From NCBI GenBank assembly GCA_947496705.1, contig CANMDW010000002.1, positions 248,001 through 312,000 on the forward strand: a DNA stretch of 64,000 nt, in the 5' to 3' direction. Made by a program: the position numbers and the translations under genes. Below the pieces are notes generated by a model, which searched no databases, was not told where the DNA came from, and was given only the letters and a program-made list of their open reading frames with translations. Source of the stretch: an uncultured Aquimarina sp. (GTDB taxonomy: Bacteria; Bacteroidota; Bacteroidia; Flavobacteriales; Flavobacteriaceae). Below, one piece after another: positions 34,732 through 44,600 of the stretch; the stretch's first letter is position 1; each line of letters begins with the position of its first letter.

Positions 34732-35481
34732 CTAGATGATTCGTTTGATAACTCTTAGTTTATGAGTGTACACACGCTTTTCTGTATTGTAGATTCCGGT
34801 ATGATCTATACGATCTACACGTACTTTGCCATGTGCATGGATAATATAGTTGTCTTTCATCATGATACCTACATGAATAATAGCACCTTCTTCATTATCA
34901 AAGAAGGCCAAATCTCCGGGTTCACTTTCTTCAATAAAACTTAGGGCTTCTCCCTGGCCGGCTTGTTGTGATGCATCACGTAATAATTTGTATCCATTAA
35001 GTTTATACACCATTTGAGTAAAACCACTGCAGTCTATCCCAAAATTTGTTTTTCCACCCCATAGATACGGGGCATTCAGAAATAAAAAAGCAGTATCGAC
35101 TATATGTGCTTTGGGCTGCGTTTCAATAATTCTATGACCTTCATATTGGTGCTTAAAAAAATCTAATGCGCCTAATGATGCTCCTAATGGAATAAGGGTT
35201 AACTGATTTTCTTCAGAACTCACAAATTCTACCAAATCACCAGCCAAACACAGAGACTGATTATCAAATGTATTGTAATTGTCTTCTGTGATTTCTATAA
35301 ATTGTTTGTTATCAACCCAACCTTCATAGTTATCAAAGGCCAATCGTATTTTACTCCATTTTTTTCTTTGTTCCAATACCTTAAAATGTTCTCCATATAA
35401 CACTTGAGAAACCATTTCACTGGTATCCTGAGGTTCGAGGCGTAAAGGGACAATACTTAAATTACAAATACCGTATTGCAT
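34732..35481 (-). CDS. SH3-NlpC/P60 (C40) peptidoglycan endopeptidase
   Basis: This 249-residue protein has one or two bacterial SH3 domains in its first 110 residues and a C-terminal NlpC/P60 domain with the catalytic cysteine in GIDCSGFTQM, the histidine in HVGIMM and a further polar residue in IIHAHGKV. C40 peptidases cut gamma-D-Glu-diaminopimelate bonds of muropeptides. No signal peptide is visible, as in the cytoplasmic YkfC-type enzymes that recycle wall peptides. The following two GNAT genes might act on released peptides or amino acids, which is inference. Confidence 0.9.
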   Translation of the reverse strand: MQYGICNLSIVPLRLEPQDTSEMVSQVLYGEHFKVLEQRKKWSKIRLAFDNYEGWVDNKQFIEITEDNYNTFDNQSLCLAGDLVEFVSSEENQLTLIPLGASLGALDFFKHQYEGHRIIETQPKAHIVDTAFLFLNAPYLWGGKTNFGIDCSGFTQMVYKLNGYKLLRDASQQAGQGEALSFIEESEPGDLAFFDNEEGAIIHVGIMMKDNYIIHAHGKVRVDRIDHTGIYNTEKRVYTHKLRVIKRII

Positions 35482-35594
35482 GAATTTTTTATAGAAACTA
35501 GACGATTAGATACTCTAGATATTAAACAATAGAATGTTAGAACTGAGAAGTTAGCGATCAAAATCAACTAAAACCCATAATTTTCAACTTATAA

Positions 35595-36773
35595 TTATAC
35601 ATGTTCTATAACCATGGCCGATGCACCGCCACCGCCATTACAGATTGCAGCGGCACCTATTTTGGCATTGTTTTGTTCTAAAACACTCATCAGGGTGATC
35701 AAAATTCGCACTCCAGAACAGCCCAAAGGGTGTCCTAAAGATACCGCACCACCATGTACATTGGTATTTTTATCGCTAAGACCAAGAATTTTCAGGTTTG
35801 CCAGCCCAACTACAGAAAAAGCTTCATTAAATTCGAAGAAATCTACATCATTTAGTGTAATTCCTGCTTTTTCGATAGCTTTTGGTAATGCTTTGGCAGG
35901 AGCTGTGGTAAACCATTTTGGCTCTTGTGCTGCGTCTGCATAGCTTTTTATTTTCACCAGGGGGGTGAGGCCAAGTTCAGCTGCTTTTTCTGCACTCATC
36001 ACTACAACCGCCCCGGCACCATCATTAATTGTTGAAGCATTTGCTGCGGTTACGGTACCATCTTTGGAAAAAGCAGGTCGTAATGCCGGAATCTTCTCCA
36101 TTTTTACATTTTTATACTCTTCATCTTCGGTTACCATAACAGGCTCGCCCCGACGTTGCGGTACTGCAACGGGTACCACTTCATTATCAAATTTACCTTC
36201 TGCCCATGCTTTTGCCGAGCGCTCATAAGATTGAACGGCATATGCATCTTGATCTTCTCTGCTAAAGTCATATTCTTTTGCGCATAGATCTGCACAAACT
36301 CCCATAGCATTCTGGTCATAAACATCAACCAACCCATCTTTTTGCATACCGTCTTCGAGGGTTTGAGGGCCAAATTTATGTCCAACCCTAAGCCTTACAT
36401 AGTGGGGGATCAGACTCATATTTTCCATGCCTCCGGCAACTACAATATCTGCATCACCTAGTGCAATGGTCTGTGCAGCATGCATTACTGCTTTCATACC
36501 ACTGGCACACACCTTATTTACGGTAGTACAGGGTACGGTGTCTGGAATTCCAGCTCCTAATGCAGCTTGCCTTGCGGGGGCTTGCCCGTTTCCTGCCTGC
36601 ACCACATTACCCATAAATACTTCCTGAACTAATGAAGGATCGAGATTTATTTTATTCAACGCACCTTTTATTGCTATAGACCCCAACTGGGTAGCAGGAA
36701 CAGTAGATAGGTTTCCCAAAAAACTTCCGATAGGTGTCCTTGCTGCAGATACGATTACTACTTCTTTATTCAT
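35595..36773 (-). CDS. Acetyl-CoA C-acyltransferase (thiolase)
   Basis: This 392-residue thiolase has the acyl-enzyme Cys89 in TVNKVCASGMK, the histidine in SLGHPLGCSG and the second cysteine in AAICNGGGGASAM. It either condenses two acetyl-CoA to acetoacetyl-CoA or cleaves 3-ketoacyl-CoA in beta-oxidation; the biosynthetic type (AtoB/PhaA-like) is the closer match by length. It is transcribed alone, with no fatty acid oxidation gene adjacent. Confidence 0.95.
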   Translation of the reverse strand: MNKEVVIVSAARTPIGSFLGNLSTVPATQLGSIAIKGALNKINLDPSLVQEVFMGNVVQAGNGQAPARQAALGAGIPDTVPCTTVNKVCASGMKAVMHAAQTIALGDADIVVAGGMENMSLIPHYVRLRVGHKFGPQTLEDGMQKDGLVDVYDQNAMGVCADLCAKEYDFSREDQDAYAVQSYERSAKAWAEGKFDNEVVPVAVPQRRGEPVMVTEDEEYKNVKMEKIPALRPAFSKDGTVTAANASTINDGAGAVVVMSAEKAAELGLTPLVKIKSYADAAQEPKWFTTAPAKALPKAIEKAGITLNDVDFFEFNEAFSVVGLANLKILGLSDKNTNVHGGAVSLGHPLGCSGVRILITLMSVLEQNNAKIGAAAICNGGGGASAMVIEHV

Positions 36774-36834
36774 TATATATGTTTTAATTGTGTGTATTGT
36801 TATGATGCGAATTTAAGGATTTTTGAAGGATCTA

Positions 36835-37030
36835 CATAGTGAAGTTTGAAGTTGGAAGTCGGGAGTCCGGTGTCGGATGTCGGAAGACCGGTGATGGATG
36901 TCGGATGTCCGAAGTCGGGTGTTGGGTGTTGGGTGTCGGAAGACCGGTGACGGATGCCCGAAGTTGGGTATCGGGAGTCGGAAGTCCGAAGTTGGAAGTT
37001 GGAAGAAAGTTATTGGAAGAAAGTTATGAA
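36835..37030. repeat. Degenerate G-rich simple repeat (GAAGTTGGAAGTCGG-type)
   Basis: About 195 bases are built of variants of GGAAGTCGGGAGTC, GGATGTCGG and GGGTGTTGGGTGTC, with two near-exact copies of GGAAGACCGGTGA. One frame is open across it only because the units are mostly multiples of three. It is a noncoding repeat array of a kind frequent in flavobacterial intergenic DNA. The remaining gap up to 37180 shows no gene. Confidence 0.6.
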
Positions 37031-37204
37031 CTATTGCATAGCCAGGCAGATTTTGAATTTGGAATTTGTGATTTAGGGCTTGGTTTTTGAGTCATAATTA
37101 TTTGTGGCGGGCCAGGTGTTTTCAGCATTAGATTTTAGGATACTTTGTACTTTGTATCTCGCACTTCTAACTTTGATTTAGTACTTTTGAGTAATTTTTA
37201 CTGT

Positions 37205-39250
37205 ATGAAAAGATTTTTAAACAGACTATATAAAAGGCAATCCGCGATTTATAGGATTTTTCTTTTTTTATGTACTACTACGCTGATTGTGTATTTATTT
37301 CCGAAGGGAGGGATATTTAAATATGAATTTACAAAGGGAAAACCCTGGCAATATGAAAATTTATATGCTCCGTTTGATTTTGCCATTGCAAAGACCGAAG
37401 AGGAAATAATAACCGAAAAAAAACGAATAACAGACAATGTTATTCCATATTTTGAGTATGATACTATTATAGCCATTACAGCAAAAGAGTCTTATGACAA
37501 CGCTTTTTCAAGTTATCTTAAAGTTTTAAATCAAAGTAGTTCTCGCGATCAGGCCAAACTATTTGGAAGAATACTTTTGAATGATATTTACCGGTATGGG
37601 GTGCTACAGGAATCATATTCTTACGGAAATAAGAGACAGATTTTTTTAAACAAGGGAAATGAGGCTGAAGCAATCACTTATGGCCAAATTTTAACCCCTA
37701 AGGTATTGACCAAACTTATAAATTCAAGAATAGACAAAAGCGAATACACCAAGTTTAAAAGTGATTTTGTGGCATTGTTTTATGATCTTATCAAACCAAA
37801 TGTAAGATTAAATGAAAAATTAACCGGAAGTACCCTGGAGAATGAATTGGCAAAAGTACTTACCACCAGAGGAGGAGTTTCCCGCGGAAGTAGAATTATT
37901 GCCAAAGGAGAAGTAGTAGAAGGAGATAAGTTACAGATATTAAATTCTCTTAAGGCAGAGTATGAATCCCAGGTTTGGAGTGATAAGAATTTTTATTGGA
38001 TCGTGCTTGGGTATTGCCTTCTGGTTTCCCTTGCGCTTATGATGCTACTACTTTTTATTCGAAAGTACAGGCAGGATATCTATGAAAATAACACACAGGT
38101 AACATTTATCTTTTTTAATATTCTTTTGATGGTTTTGGTTACCACATTGGTGGTCAAATACAAATCTGAATATATTTATGTGGTTCCTCTTTGTATTTTG
38201 CCATTGGTATTAAAGGCATTCTTTGATTCGCGATTGGGGATGTTTACTCATGTAATTACCGTATTGATATTAGGTTTTGTCGTTCCTAATAGTCATGAGT
38301 ATACTTTTTTACAAATTATTGCAGGAATTGTAACGATACTTACGATTTCAGAATCCTTTAAACGTGCCAATTTGTTCATCTCTGTTGGTCAAATTACACT
38401 GATCTATATTCTTGCCTATATTGCATTTCATGTAATTCATGAAGGAAGCATAAGCAATATAAACTGGACCACAGTAGGGTTATTTGTGATTAGTGGATTT
38501 GCTACATTGATCGTACACCCATTGATTTATGCATATGAAAAGATTTTCGGATTGATTTCAGACGTGTCTTTGTTAGAACTTAGTGATACCAATTCGGTGT
38601 TACTTAAAGAGTTGTCTAATAAAGCCCCGGGAACATTTCATCACTCGCTTAATGTTGCTAATATTGCAGAGGCTGCAGCCAGCGAAATAGGAGCCAATGC
38701 CATGCTGGTAAGAGTAGGGGCTTTGTATCATGATATTGGTAAAATGGTGAATCCTACCTATTTTACAGAGAATCAATCTGGATCGGGCAATGCTCATGAT
38801 GTTTTGTCACCAAAAGAAAGTGCAAAGATCATTATTAACCATGTTATACGCGGGGTAGAGATTGCCAAGAAGTATAATTTACCAGATCGTGTTATTGATT
38901 TTATCAGAACACATCACGGAACAAGCACTGTATATTATTTTTATACGAAAGAAAATGAAAGCAATGAAAATGTAAACGTTGAAGATTTTCAGTATCCCGG
39001 ACCTAAACCTTTTTCTAAAGAAACTGCTATTTTGATGATGAGTGATAGTGTTGAAGCTGCCTCTAAAAGCCTTAAAAACCCTACCAGCAGTTTGATAGAC
39101 TCTTTTGTTGAAAAAATTGTCAATAAGCAGATGGAAAATGGCCAATTCTTAAATGCCAATATCACCTTTAAGGAAATCCAGCAGGTGAAGAAAGTCTTTA
39201 AACGTAAACTCACCAATATTTATCACCTTAGAATTGAATATCCCGAGTAG
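37205..39250 (+). CDS. 7TM-HD family phosphohydrolase (PgpH-like)
   Basis: This 681-residue protein has an N-terminal membrane segment, a periplasmic 7TMR-HDED domain of about 240 residues, seven membrane helices (about residues 260-450), and a cytoplasmic HD domain with FHHSLNVANIAEAAA, ALYHDIGKM and RTHHGTS. This is the PgpH layout, and the family hydrolyses cyclic di-AMP. The start at 37205 (MKRFLNRLYKRQS) replaces a longer TTG frame from 37145. No diadenylate cyclase gene is near. Confidence 0.93.
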   Translation: MKRFLNRLYKRQSAIYRIFLFLCTTTLIVYLFPKGGIFKYEFTKGKPWQYENLYAPFDFAIAKTEEEIITEKKRITDNVIPYFEYDTIIAITAKESYDNAFSSYLKVLNQSSSRDQAKLFGRILLNDIYRYGVLQESYSYGNKRQIFLNKGNEAEAITYGQILTPKVLTKLINSRIDKSEYTKFKSDFVALFYDLIKPNVRLNEKLTGSTLENELAKVLTTRGGVSRGSRIIAKGEVVEGDKLQILNSLKAEYESQVWSDKNFYWIVLGYCLLVSLALMMLLLFIRKYRQDIYENNTQVTFIFFNILLMVLVTTLVVKYKSEYIYVVPLCILPLVLKAFFDSRLGMFTHVITVLILGFVVPNSHEYTFLQIIAGIVTILTISESFKRANLFISVGQITLIYILAYIAFHVIHEGSISNINWTTVGLFVISGFATLIVHPLIYAYEKIFGLISDVSLLELSDTNSVLLKELSNKAPGTFHHSLNVANIAEAAASEIGANAMLVRVGALYHDIGKMVNPTYFTENQSGSGNAHDVLSPKESAKIIINHVIRGVEIAKKYNLPDRVIDFIRTHHGTSTVYYFYTKENESNENVNVEDFQYPGPKPFSKETAILMMSDSVEAASKSLKNPTSSLIDSFVEKIVNKQMENGQFLNANITFKEIQQVKKVFKRKLTNIYHLRIEYPE

Positions 39251-39339
39251 TTGATGAGTTTGTTTGTAAGTGAGTTGTTGAGTGATTATCAGGATTATCC
39301 TTTTTAAGATTATGACCAAATAGTTATGAGTGATTATAT

Positions 39340-39400
39340 AGTTTACACTCAAACACTCAAACCCTCAAACACTCAAGCCCTCACACTCAAATACTTCCTA
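39340..39400. repeat. Simple CTCAAACA-type repeat
   Basis: CTCAAACA variants occur about five times in a row between the convergent HD gene and the DUF3817 gene. The GAGTTTGT-like sequence at 39257-39275 is the same motif on the other strand. Noncoding. Confidence 0.5.
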
Positions 39401-39654
39401 TCCATCCAAAATGTCCCAAAAGGGATGATAGAACAAAGCAGTACAATCCCAAGTGTTTTATTATTCCATTGTTTTTCGGGTTTCATGAGAAATGCAAATA
39501 CTACATAACCCAGAAATAAGAACCCATGTGCCATACCAATCACTTTATTGGGTTCTGGGGATTCAAAAAGATATTTTAAAGGCATGGTTACAAAAAGGAT
39601 AAGTAAGTATGAAATTCCTTCCAGGTAACTGATGAATCTAAAACTTGTAATCAT
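39373..39654 (-). CDS. DUF3817 small membrane protein
   Basis: This 93-residue protein has three hydrophobic segments and the DUF3817 pattern: FRFISYLEGISYLLIL at the start, then PLKY, VIGMAHGFLFLGYV and a C-terminal IPFGTFWMDRK. The family (YdzA-like) is a set of small integral membrane proteins of unknown function. The gene is 24 bp downstream of the mechanosensitive channel gene on the same strand, so they may be co-expressed. Confidence 0.87.
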   Translation of the reverse strand: MITSFRFISYLEGISYLLILFVTMPLKYLFESPEPNKVIGMAHGFLFLGYVVFAFLMKPEKQWNNKTLGIVLLCSIIPFGTFWMDRKYLSVRA

Positions 39655-39678
39655 AGCGGTTATATTGATTATTATAAA

Positions 39679-40917
39679 TTATTTGTTTGTGTTAAAATTT
39701 AATTCAAATACTTCTAGGTTAAAATATGGGATAGCAGCTAATAAGTGATCAAAAATATCTGCCATTATTTTTTCATAATTTTTCCATATTTTATCATTAC
39801 TAAACGCATATATCTCTAGAGGGGTTCCTTGTGCAGAAGGAGCTAATTGACGGCTCATGATCATCATTTCTTTATTAATATATGGGTGATTCTCAAGATA
39901 CGATTCGACATAGATTCTAAAAACCCCCATATTCGAAAGATTTCTTCCGTTTATCGATATGCTTTTATCTATGTTGTGCTCTTGGTTATAATTATCAATT
40001 TTATGTTGAGCTTTTTCAAGATACTCTTTGATAATCTCAATTTTTTGAAGCCTGGCAGTATCTTCCTCTGATAAAAAGGAAATACTAGTTGTTTTGATTA
40101 ATAAAGACCTTTTTATTCTTCTTCCACCAGAATCCATCATACCCCTCCAATTTCTAAAAGACTCAGAAGTAAGATAGTATGTGGGGATTGTGGTAATAGT
40201 TTTATCAAAGTTCTGAACTTTCACAGAGGATAAATTGATCTCGACTACATCACCATCGGCTCCATATTTTTCCATAGTGATCCAATCTCCAATTCTTACC
40301 GTATCATTTACAGAAACTTGTATACTGGCAACAAAACCTAGAATGGTGTCTTTAAAAATTAAAAGAAGTATAGCAGACATTGCTCCCAGAGCAGTTAAGA
40401 ATGTCCATATTGATTTTCCTGTAATCGAAGAAAAGATTAGAATAACCCCAATAGACCAGGCAAATATCATAAATACCTGGATGTAGCTATCTATGGGTTT
40501 ATCTTTAAAAGAATCCAAAGATTTTAAGAAATCCCTAAAGGTTCTTAATATGCTTCTCACAATCCAAATCACCAATACGATAACCATAATATCGAATACT
40601 ACTTCAAGGTATTTTTCTGTTGTGGGATAAGCAATGAATAACATGGGTACAATCCAAATTATTATAGAAAGCGGAATGATGTGGGCGAGGTGATCAAAAG
40701 TTTTGTTTTTTACTAAGTAGTCGTCAAAGATATTTTTTGATTTTGAAGCATATGCTTTGAAAATAGAGATGACTATTCTTCTTGTTATCAAGTCTAGTAA
40801 GAATAGGAATAGCATTAATACACAAATTCCTATGATAAGGTTTAAGAATTCTGAAGCCTCTTCAGAAAAACCTTTAGAAACAAAAAGGTTATAAAAATAA
40901 CGGGTTAATTCTTTCAT
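39679..40917 (-). CDS. MscS-type mechanosensitive ion channel (YbdG-like)
   Basis: This 412-residue protein has five hydrophobic segments in residues 20-215, followed by the MscS pore and beta domain (LGFVASIQVSVNDTVRIGDW and SVKVQNFDKTITTIPTYYL) and a mixed C-terminal cytoplasmic part. This longer form with a conserved GDWI and FRNW segment is closest to E. coli YbdG. Such channels release solutes at high membrane tension. It precedes DUF3817 by 24 bp. Confidence 0.9.
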   Translation of the reverse strand: MKELTRYFYNLFVSKGFSEEASEFLNLIIGICVLMLFLFLLDLITRRIVISIFKAYASKSKNIFDDYLVKNKTFDHLAHIIPLSIIIWIVPMLFIAYPTTEKYLEVVFDIMVIVLVIWIVRSILRTFRDFLKSLDSFKDKPIDSYIQVFMIFAWSIGVILIFSSITGKSIWTFLTALGAMSAILLLIFKDTILGFVASIQVSVNDTVRIGDWITMEKYGADGDVVEINLSSVKVQNFDKTITTIPTYYLTSESFRNWRGMMDSGGRRIKRSLLIKTTSISFLSEEDTARLQKIEIIKEYLEKAQHKIDNYNQEHNIDKSISINGRNLSNMGVFRIYVESYLENHPYINKEMMIMSRQLAPSAQGTPLEIYAFSNDKIWKNYEKIMADIFDHLLAAIPYFNLEVFELNFNTNK

Positions 40918-40973
40918 GAGCGCTTTAATCTAGATTTTGTGCAAAACTATGATTAAAGCTTTTGATAAAAAAT

Positions 40974-41009
40974 AAATCGCTTTGTTTATTGTAATAAACA
41001 AAGCGATTT
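40974..41009 (-). terminator. Terminator of the TonB receptor gene
   Basis: A perfect 15-bp stem (AAATCGCTTTGTTTA and its complement) with a 6-nt loop lies 26 bases after the receptor's stop and is followed on the minus strand by ATTTTTTATC. Confidence 0.88.
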
Positions 41010-41034
41010 AAAAAGATTGTTGATATATCAGTGA

Positions 41035-43992
41035 TTAAAACTTATAGTTTAATGATAAATTAAACAAAGTTCCTAACTGACTAAAATGGAATCCATTATA
41101 AGACATTTGAGAATATCTTTGATTAAAAGTAATCAAGTTGTCTACAATATCTTCTACAGGTACGCCTGCCGGCACACGACCTCCTAATCCTGCAGGAGTT
41201 ACTGCTCCATTTAAAACTCGATCACCAGATGCTGAAAGTGATTTAAATTCTCGTTCTGGTAATATATTAAATATATTATTAACATTTACTGCTATTGTTA
41301 TTTTATCAGTTGCGTTATAGTTAATTCCCAGATCGGTAACTACTTTGGTCAAGAACTCAACACTTAAATCAGACTTTCCATCTACATCGGCTGCTACCGG
41401 AGTAACATCTAAGAAATTTTCTACGTCTTGTAATCCCACGTTTCTAAATTTGGTTGGACCAAATAAGGTGTTATTTAGCGAAAAACTAAACTTGCCAATA
41501 TCATAGTTAGCACCTAATATTGCTTTAAATTCTGGTCTAGAGGTAAAGAATAAAGCTTCTTGTGTTTCATTGACTACAGATTGACCTGCTTGTTCAACAA
41601 GTGCAGGATTCTTTACGTCTCCATCTCTTTCATTCTCGATCATATAATTACCAGAAAGGCTAAATCCTAAAGTTCCTTTGCTTATTCCTATATTTTTATA
41701 GTTAGCAACAAGATCAATACCTGAAGTTCTGGTATCAATTGCATTAACAAAAAAGCTTACATCAGTCAAATTGTTAGCTCTAAGAACGTCATCCAATGGA
41801 GTGGTACCAATATTTACTCCATTAGCATCAGTTGCGGTAGCTCCAATCTCTGTACTTAAGACAATTCTGTCGTCTACCTGAATGTTATAGTAATCTATAG
41901 TAAAATTGATATTCCTATTGATTTTTGCACCAATCCCTACAGTAAAGTTGGTAGATTCTTCTGCATCTAATTGAGGAATATCTAATAATCTGGCTTGTGG
42001 AGATACATTATTGACTAATCCTCCAACCTGGATTCCCTGACCCGGAACAAAAGAAAATTGGGCTCTTTGTGTATATATTTGATGTAAGGTTGGTGCTCTA
42101 AACCCTGTAGATATAGAAGCTCTTAGCGTTAATTTATCTTCTAAAAACTTATATCTAGAACTTAATTTCCATACAAAAGCTTCACCAAAATCACTATAAT
42201 CTTCTAAACGAACAGTAGCATTCACAAGAAAATCTTCTGTGATATCTGCAGAGACATCAAAATAACCACCAAAATTGTATCGATTAAATTTACCAGAATT
42301 CTCTGGTCTGTTACCACCAAAGGAATCTGATCCACCACCATCATAAGAGGCAAGATCTCCTTCAGTAATTTCAAAAACTTCTGTTCTAAACTCTGCTCCA
42401 AAACCAATACTTATTTGATCAGAAACTAATTTTGCTATATCAATATTCCCTACACTATGTCTAAATATTGTACCTCCCGGATCAAATGATACAGGACTAT
42501 TTTCTCTATATAAATCTGTACCCCCAATGACTTCACCAGGATCAACAATCCCATCACTATTTGCATCATTCCATGTTAGTGGAGATAATACGGTATTGCC
42601 ATTATGTGTGTTGTTTACAGAATATTCTTGAGAGTTACCCCCTGTTGTGTAACTAAGGTCATAATTCCAGCCGTTCTTTCTGGTTTTAAACCCAATAGTT
42701 GCATTATAGTCATTTAGATCACCTTCAAAAGTAGGAAGATATCCATCATATCCATTACCGTCAAATGTATTTCCATTGTCATCTGTATATGTATTTCCTG
42801 TGGTTAATGGGTTGGCACCAGGAAAGAAATTACCTAAATATTCGAAATCATCAATGTCTCTCCAATATGGAGTTCTATAATTCGCAAAACTATTTACCTT
42901 CTTATATACATAAGCGCCATTCATGTAAATTTCAGTATTTTCATTGATATTATATCCACCATTTACCAAAAATTTTGCCGCTGCTGTTTCTGGAGATCCA
43001 TTGATGTTTCCTGCATCAGGGCGTCTGGATAAGAAACCTTGGATGTCTTCCAGTCTTTCTCCAATCCTAGTACCTCCAAAATCTATAAATTCACCAAGAG
43101 CATCTACATCACCAGGGCGGTTTGCCAGACTTACTTTAGAGAAATCTACAGTATAATTAAAGAATCCTTTATCTTCGCCTATAGAAGCCCCATTGTTAAG
43201 GCTTATTCCTATGTTTTCTCCATCTCCTTCAGATGTGATTCCTGTTCTAAGAGTTACAGAGCCATCTTCATAATTATCTTTCAGAATAATATTCATAACG
43301 CCGGCAATAGCATCAGACCCATATTGAGCAGATGCACCGTCTCTTAATATTTCTACCCGTTTGATAGCATCTGTGGGTATTGCAGAAATATCTGATCCTG
43401 TTTCACCTCGTCCCGGTGAGGTTTGTGTATATAATAATGAGCTTAAGTTTTTACGCTTACCATTGATAAGGATCAATGTTCTACTGGGCCCCATATTTCT
43501 TATTTCATAAGGGTCCAGTAATGAAGTTGCATCATTAACAGGTGTTTGCACCGTGTTAAAGGATGGGATTTTATATTGTAAAGCTTTATCAAATGTTATT
43601 TGACCGGTAGAGGTTAATTCTTTTGCCGGTAATACATCTACCGGAAGTGAAGAGGTAGTATTACTTCTTGGTAAAGCCCTGGAACCTACCAGTATAATTT
43701 CATCGAGTTGTGAACCACCAGATAAGGTTACATTGATGGCAGATTGAGAATTTACAGCTATTTCCTGGGTATTAAACCCTACATAACTAAAAACTAAAGT
43801 ACCTTCTGGATCTACCTCGATACTATACTTACCATCAAAATCTGTTGTAGAACCATTGTTGGTTCCCTTTTCAATAATGTTTACTCCCGGTAATGGAGAA
43901 CCCTCAGTGTCTTTTACAACACCAGTTACTGTTTGCTGTGCAAAGCATAAACCGGTGGATAATACGATTAAAATGAGTGTGAGTTTTTTCAT
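41035..43992 (-). CDS. TonB-dependent outer membrane receptor with CarboxypepD_reg-like domain
   Basis: This 985-residue receptor has a signal peptide (MKKLTLILIVLSTGLCFAQ), a CarboxypepD_reg-like domain (residues 20-100, with GVVKDTEGSPLPGVNI), a plug domain to about residue 240 with GPSRTLILINGKRK and ILRDGASAQYGSDAIAGVMN, and a 22-strand barrel ending in an aromatic FNLSLNYKF. It is of the non-SusC type without a SusD gene next to it. The substrate could be an iron complex, cobalamin or a peptide; nothing around identifies it. The only upstream same-strand genes are a small leader-peptide gene and a secreted protein. Confidence 0.93.
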   Translation of the reverse strand: MKKLTLILIVLSTGLCFAQQTVTGVVKDTEGSPLPGVNIIEKGTNNGSTTDFDGKYSIEVDPEGTLVFSYVGFNTQEIAVNSQSAINVTLSGGSQLDEIILVGSRALPRSNTTSSLPVDVLPAKELTSTGQITFDKALQYKIPSFNTVQTPVNDATSLLDPYEIRNMGPSRTLILINGKRKNLSSLLYTQTSPGRGETGSDISAIPTDAIKRVEILRDGASAQYGSDAIAGVMNIILKDNYEDGSVTLRTGITSEGDGENIGISLNNGASIGEDKGFFNYTVDFSKVSLANRPGDVDALGEFIDFGGTRIGERLEDIQGFLSRRPDAGNINGSPETAAAKFLVNGGYNINENTEIYMNGAYVYKKVNSFANYRTPYWRDIDDFEYLGNFFPGANPLTTGNTYTDDNGNTFDGNGYDGYLPTFEGDLNDYNATIGFKTRKNGWNYDLSYTTGGNSQEYSVNNTHNGNTVLSPLTWNDANSDGIVDPGEVIGGTDLYRENSPVSFDPGGTIFRHSVGNIDIAKLVSDQISIGFGAEFRTEVFEITEGDLASYDGGGSDSFGGNRPENSGKFNRYNFGGYFDVSADITEDFLVNATVRLEDYSDFGEAFVWKLSSRYKFLEDKLTLRASISTGFRAPTLHQIYTQRAQFSFVPGQGIQVGGLVNNVSPQARLLDIPQLDAEESTNFTVGIGAKINRNINFTIDYYNIQVDDRIVLSTEIGATATDANGVNIGTTPLDDVLRANNLTDVSFFVNAIDTRTSGIDLVANYKNIGISKGTLGFSLSGNYMIENERDGDVKNPALVEQAGQSVVNETQEALFFTSRPEFKAILGANYDIGKFSFSLNNTLFGPTKFRNVGLQDVENFLDVTPVAADVDGKSDLSVEFLTKVVTDLGINYNATDKITIAVNVNNIFNILPEREFKSLSASGDRVLNGAVTPAGLGGRVPAGVPVEDIVDNLITFNQRYSQMSYNGFHFSQLGTLFNLSLNYKF

Positions 43993-44251
43993 AAAATAAT
44001 GTTTAATTAAAATGATTTGTTGCGTTAAATATATCTAAAAAACATTCTTTTAACACATTATTTTAACAAACTCTTTTAATTTTTTTTTAAACTAGTGTGA
44101 AAAAACCATAGGTTATATCTGGTTTTAGCATATTAGTTATCAATTCTTAATAAGTACAATCTGATTTTATAGGATTATAGACATCAGAAAACAAAAAGGA
44201 ACTATGGTTAAAATAGTTCCTTACATAATCTCATTTAACTTTTATGACACG

Positions 44252-44422
44252 CTAAAGACATACAGAATTTGAGGGTAAGAGGCATAGGGGAGCTCCCCAT
44301 TCACCTCCGCAAGCGAGACATTCTTCTTCTGTTCTGGGCCACCAACCCGAACCCTTGATGGTTTCTTTTTCTTTTCTTTTAAGTTTTTGAACTCCTTTTT
44401 GATTTAAAATTTTGTACAACAT
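44252..44422 (-). CDS. Small GG-leader-like peptide with a different, four-cysteine core
   Basis: This 56-codon frame starts MLYKILNQKGVQKLKRKEKE and continues TIKGSG, matching the leaders at 13723, 14236 and 31893 in the ILxxxGVQxL, KxEK and G-x-G parts. The core is unlike the others: WWPRTEEECLACGGEWGAPL and then a CLLPSNSVCL end, with four cysteines. It is short for usual ORF cut-offs, but the leader resemblance is strong evidence that it is real. It lies 178 bp downstream of a secreted-protein gene, whose terminator separates the two, and upstream of the TonB receptor gene on the same strand. No processing enzyme is visible. Confidence 0.72.
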   Translation of the reverse strand: MLYKILNQKGVQKLKRKEKETIKGSGWWPRTEEECLACGGEWGAPLCLLPSNSVCL

Positions 44423-44547
44423 GATAATTAGGTTTTAAGGTTACTACATGTTTTTTAAAAGCAAGGTTTAAGATAAAGAATATTTACCTGGTTTGTAATG
44501 AGTCTTATACGTAAAAAATAAAGGGGTTAACTATATTAAAAACAAAA

Positions 44548-44580
44548 AAGCCGGAAGTATATACCTCCGGCTTCAATTTT
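44548..44580 (-). terminator. Terminator of the secreted protein gene at 44601
   Basis: AAGCCGGAG/G-type stem (44548-44556 with 44565-44573, one mismatch) followed on the minus strand by TTTTTTGTTTTT. It lies 27 bases after the stop of the 173-residue protein gene. Confidence 0.82.
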
Positions 44581-44600
44581 TTCGATTATTTTAAAGACCT

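Noticed and set aside
36131..36385. 84-codon second frame inside the thiolase gene
   Set aside because: Same-strand alternative frame within a highly conserved thiolase; no start context and no homology expected.
36839..37090. 83-codon + frame in the gap before the 7TM-HD gene
   Set aside because: It is a translation of the degenerate GAAGTCGG-type repeat, rich in VGSRESGVG-like words, and has no coding character.
41035..43992. SusC-type receptor of a polysaccharide utilisation locus
   Set aside because: No SusD-like gene, glycoside hydrolase or sulfatase is adjacent, and the plug sequence is of the general TonB receptor type.
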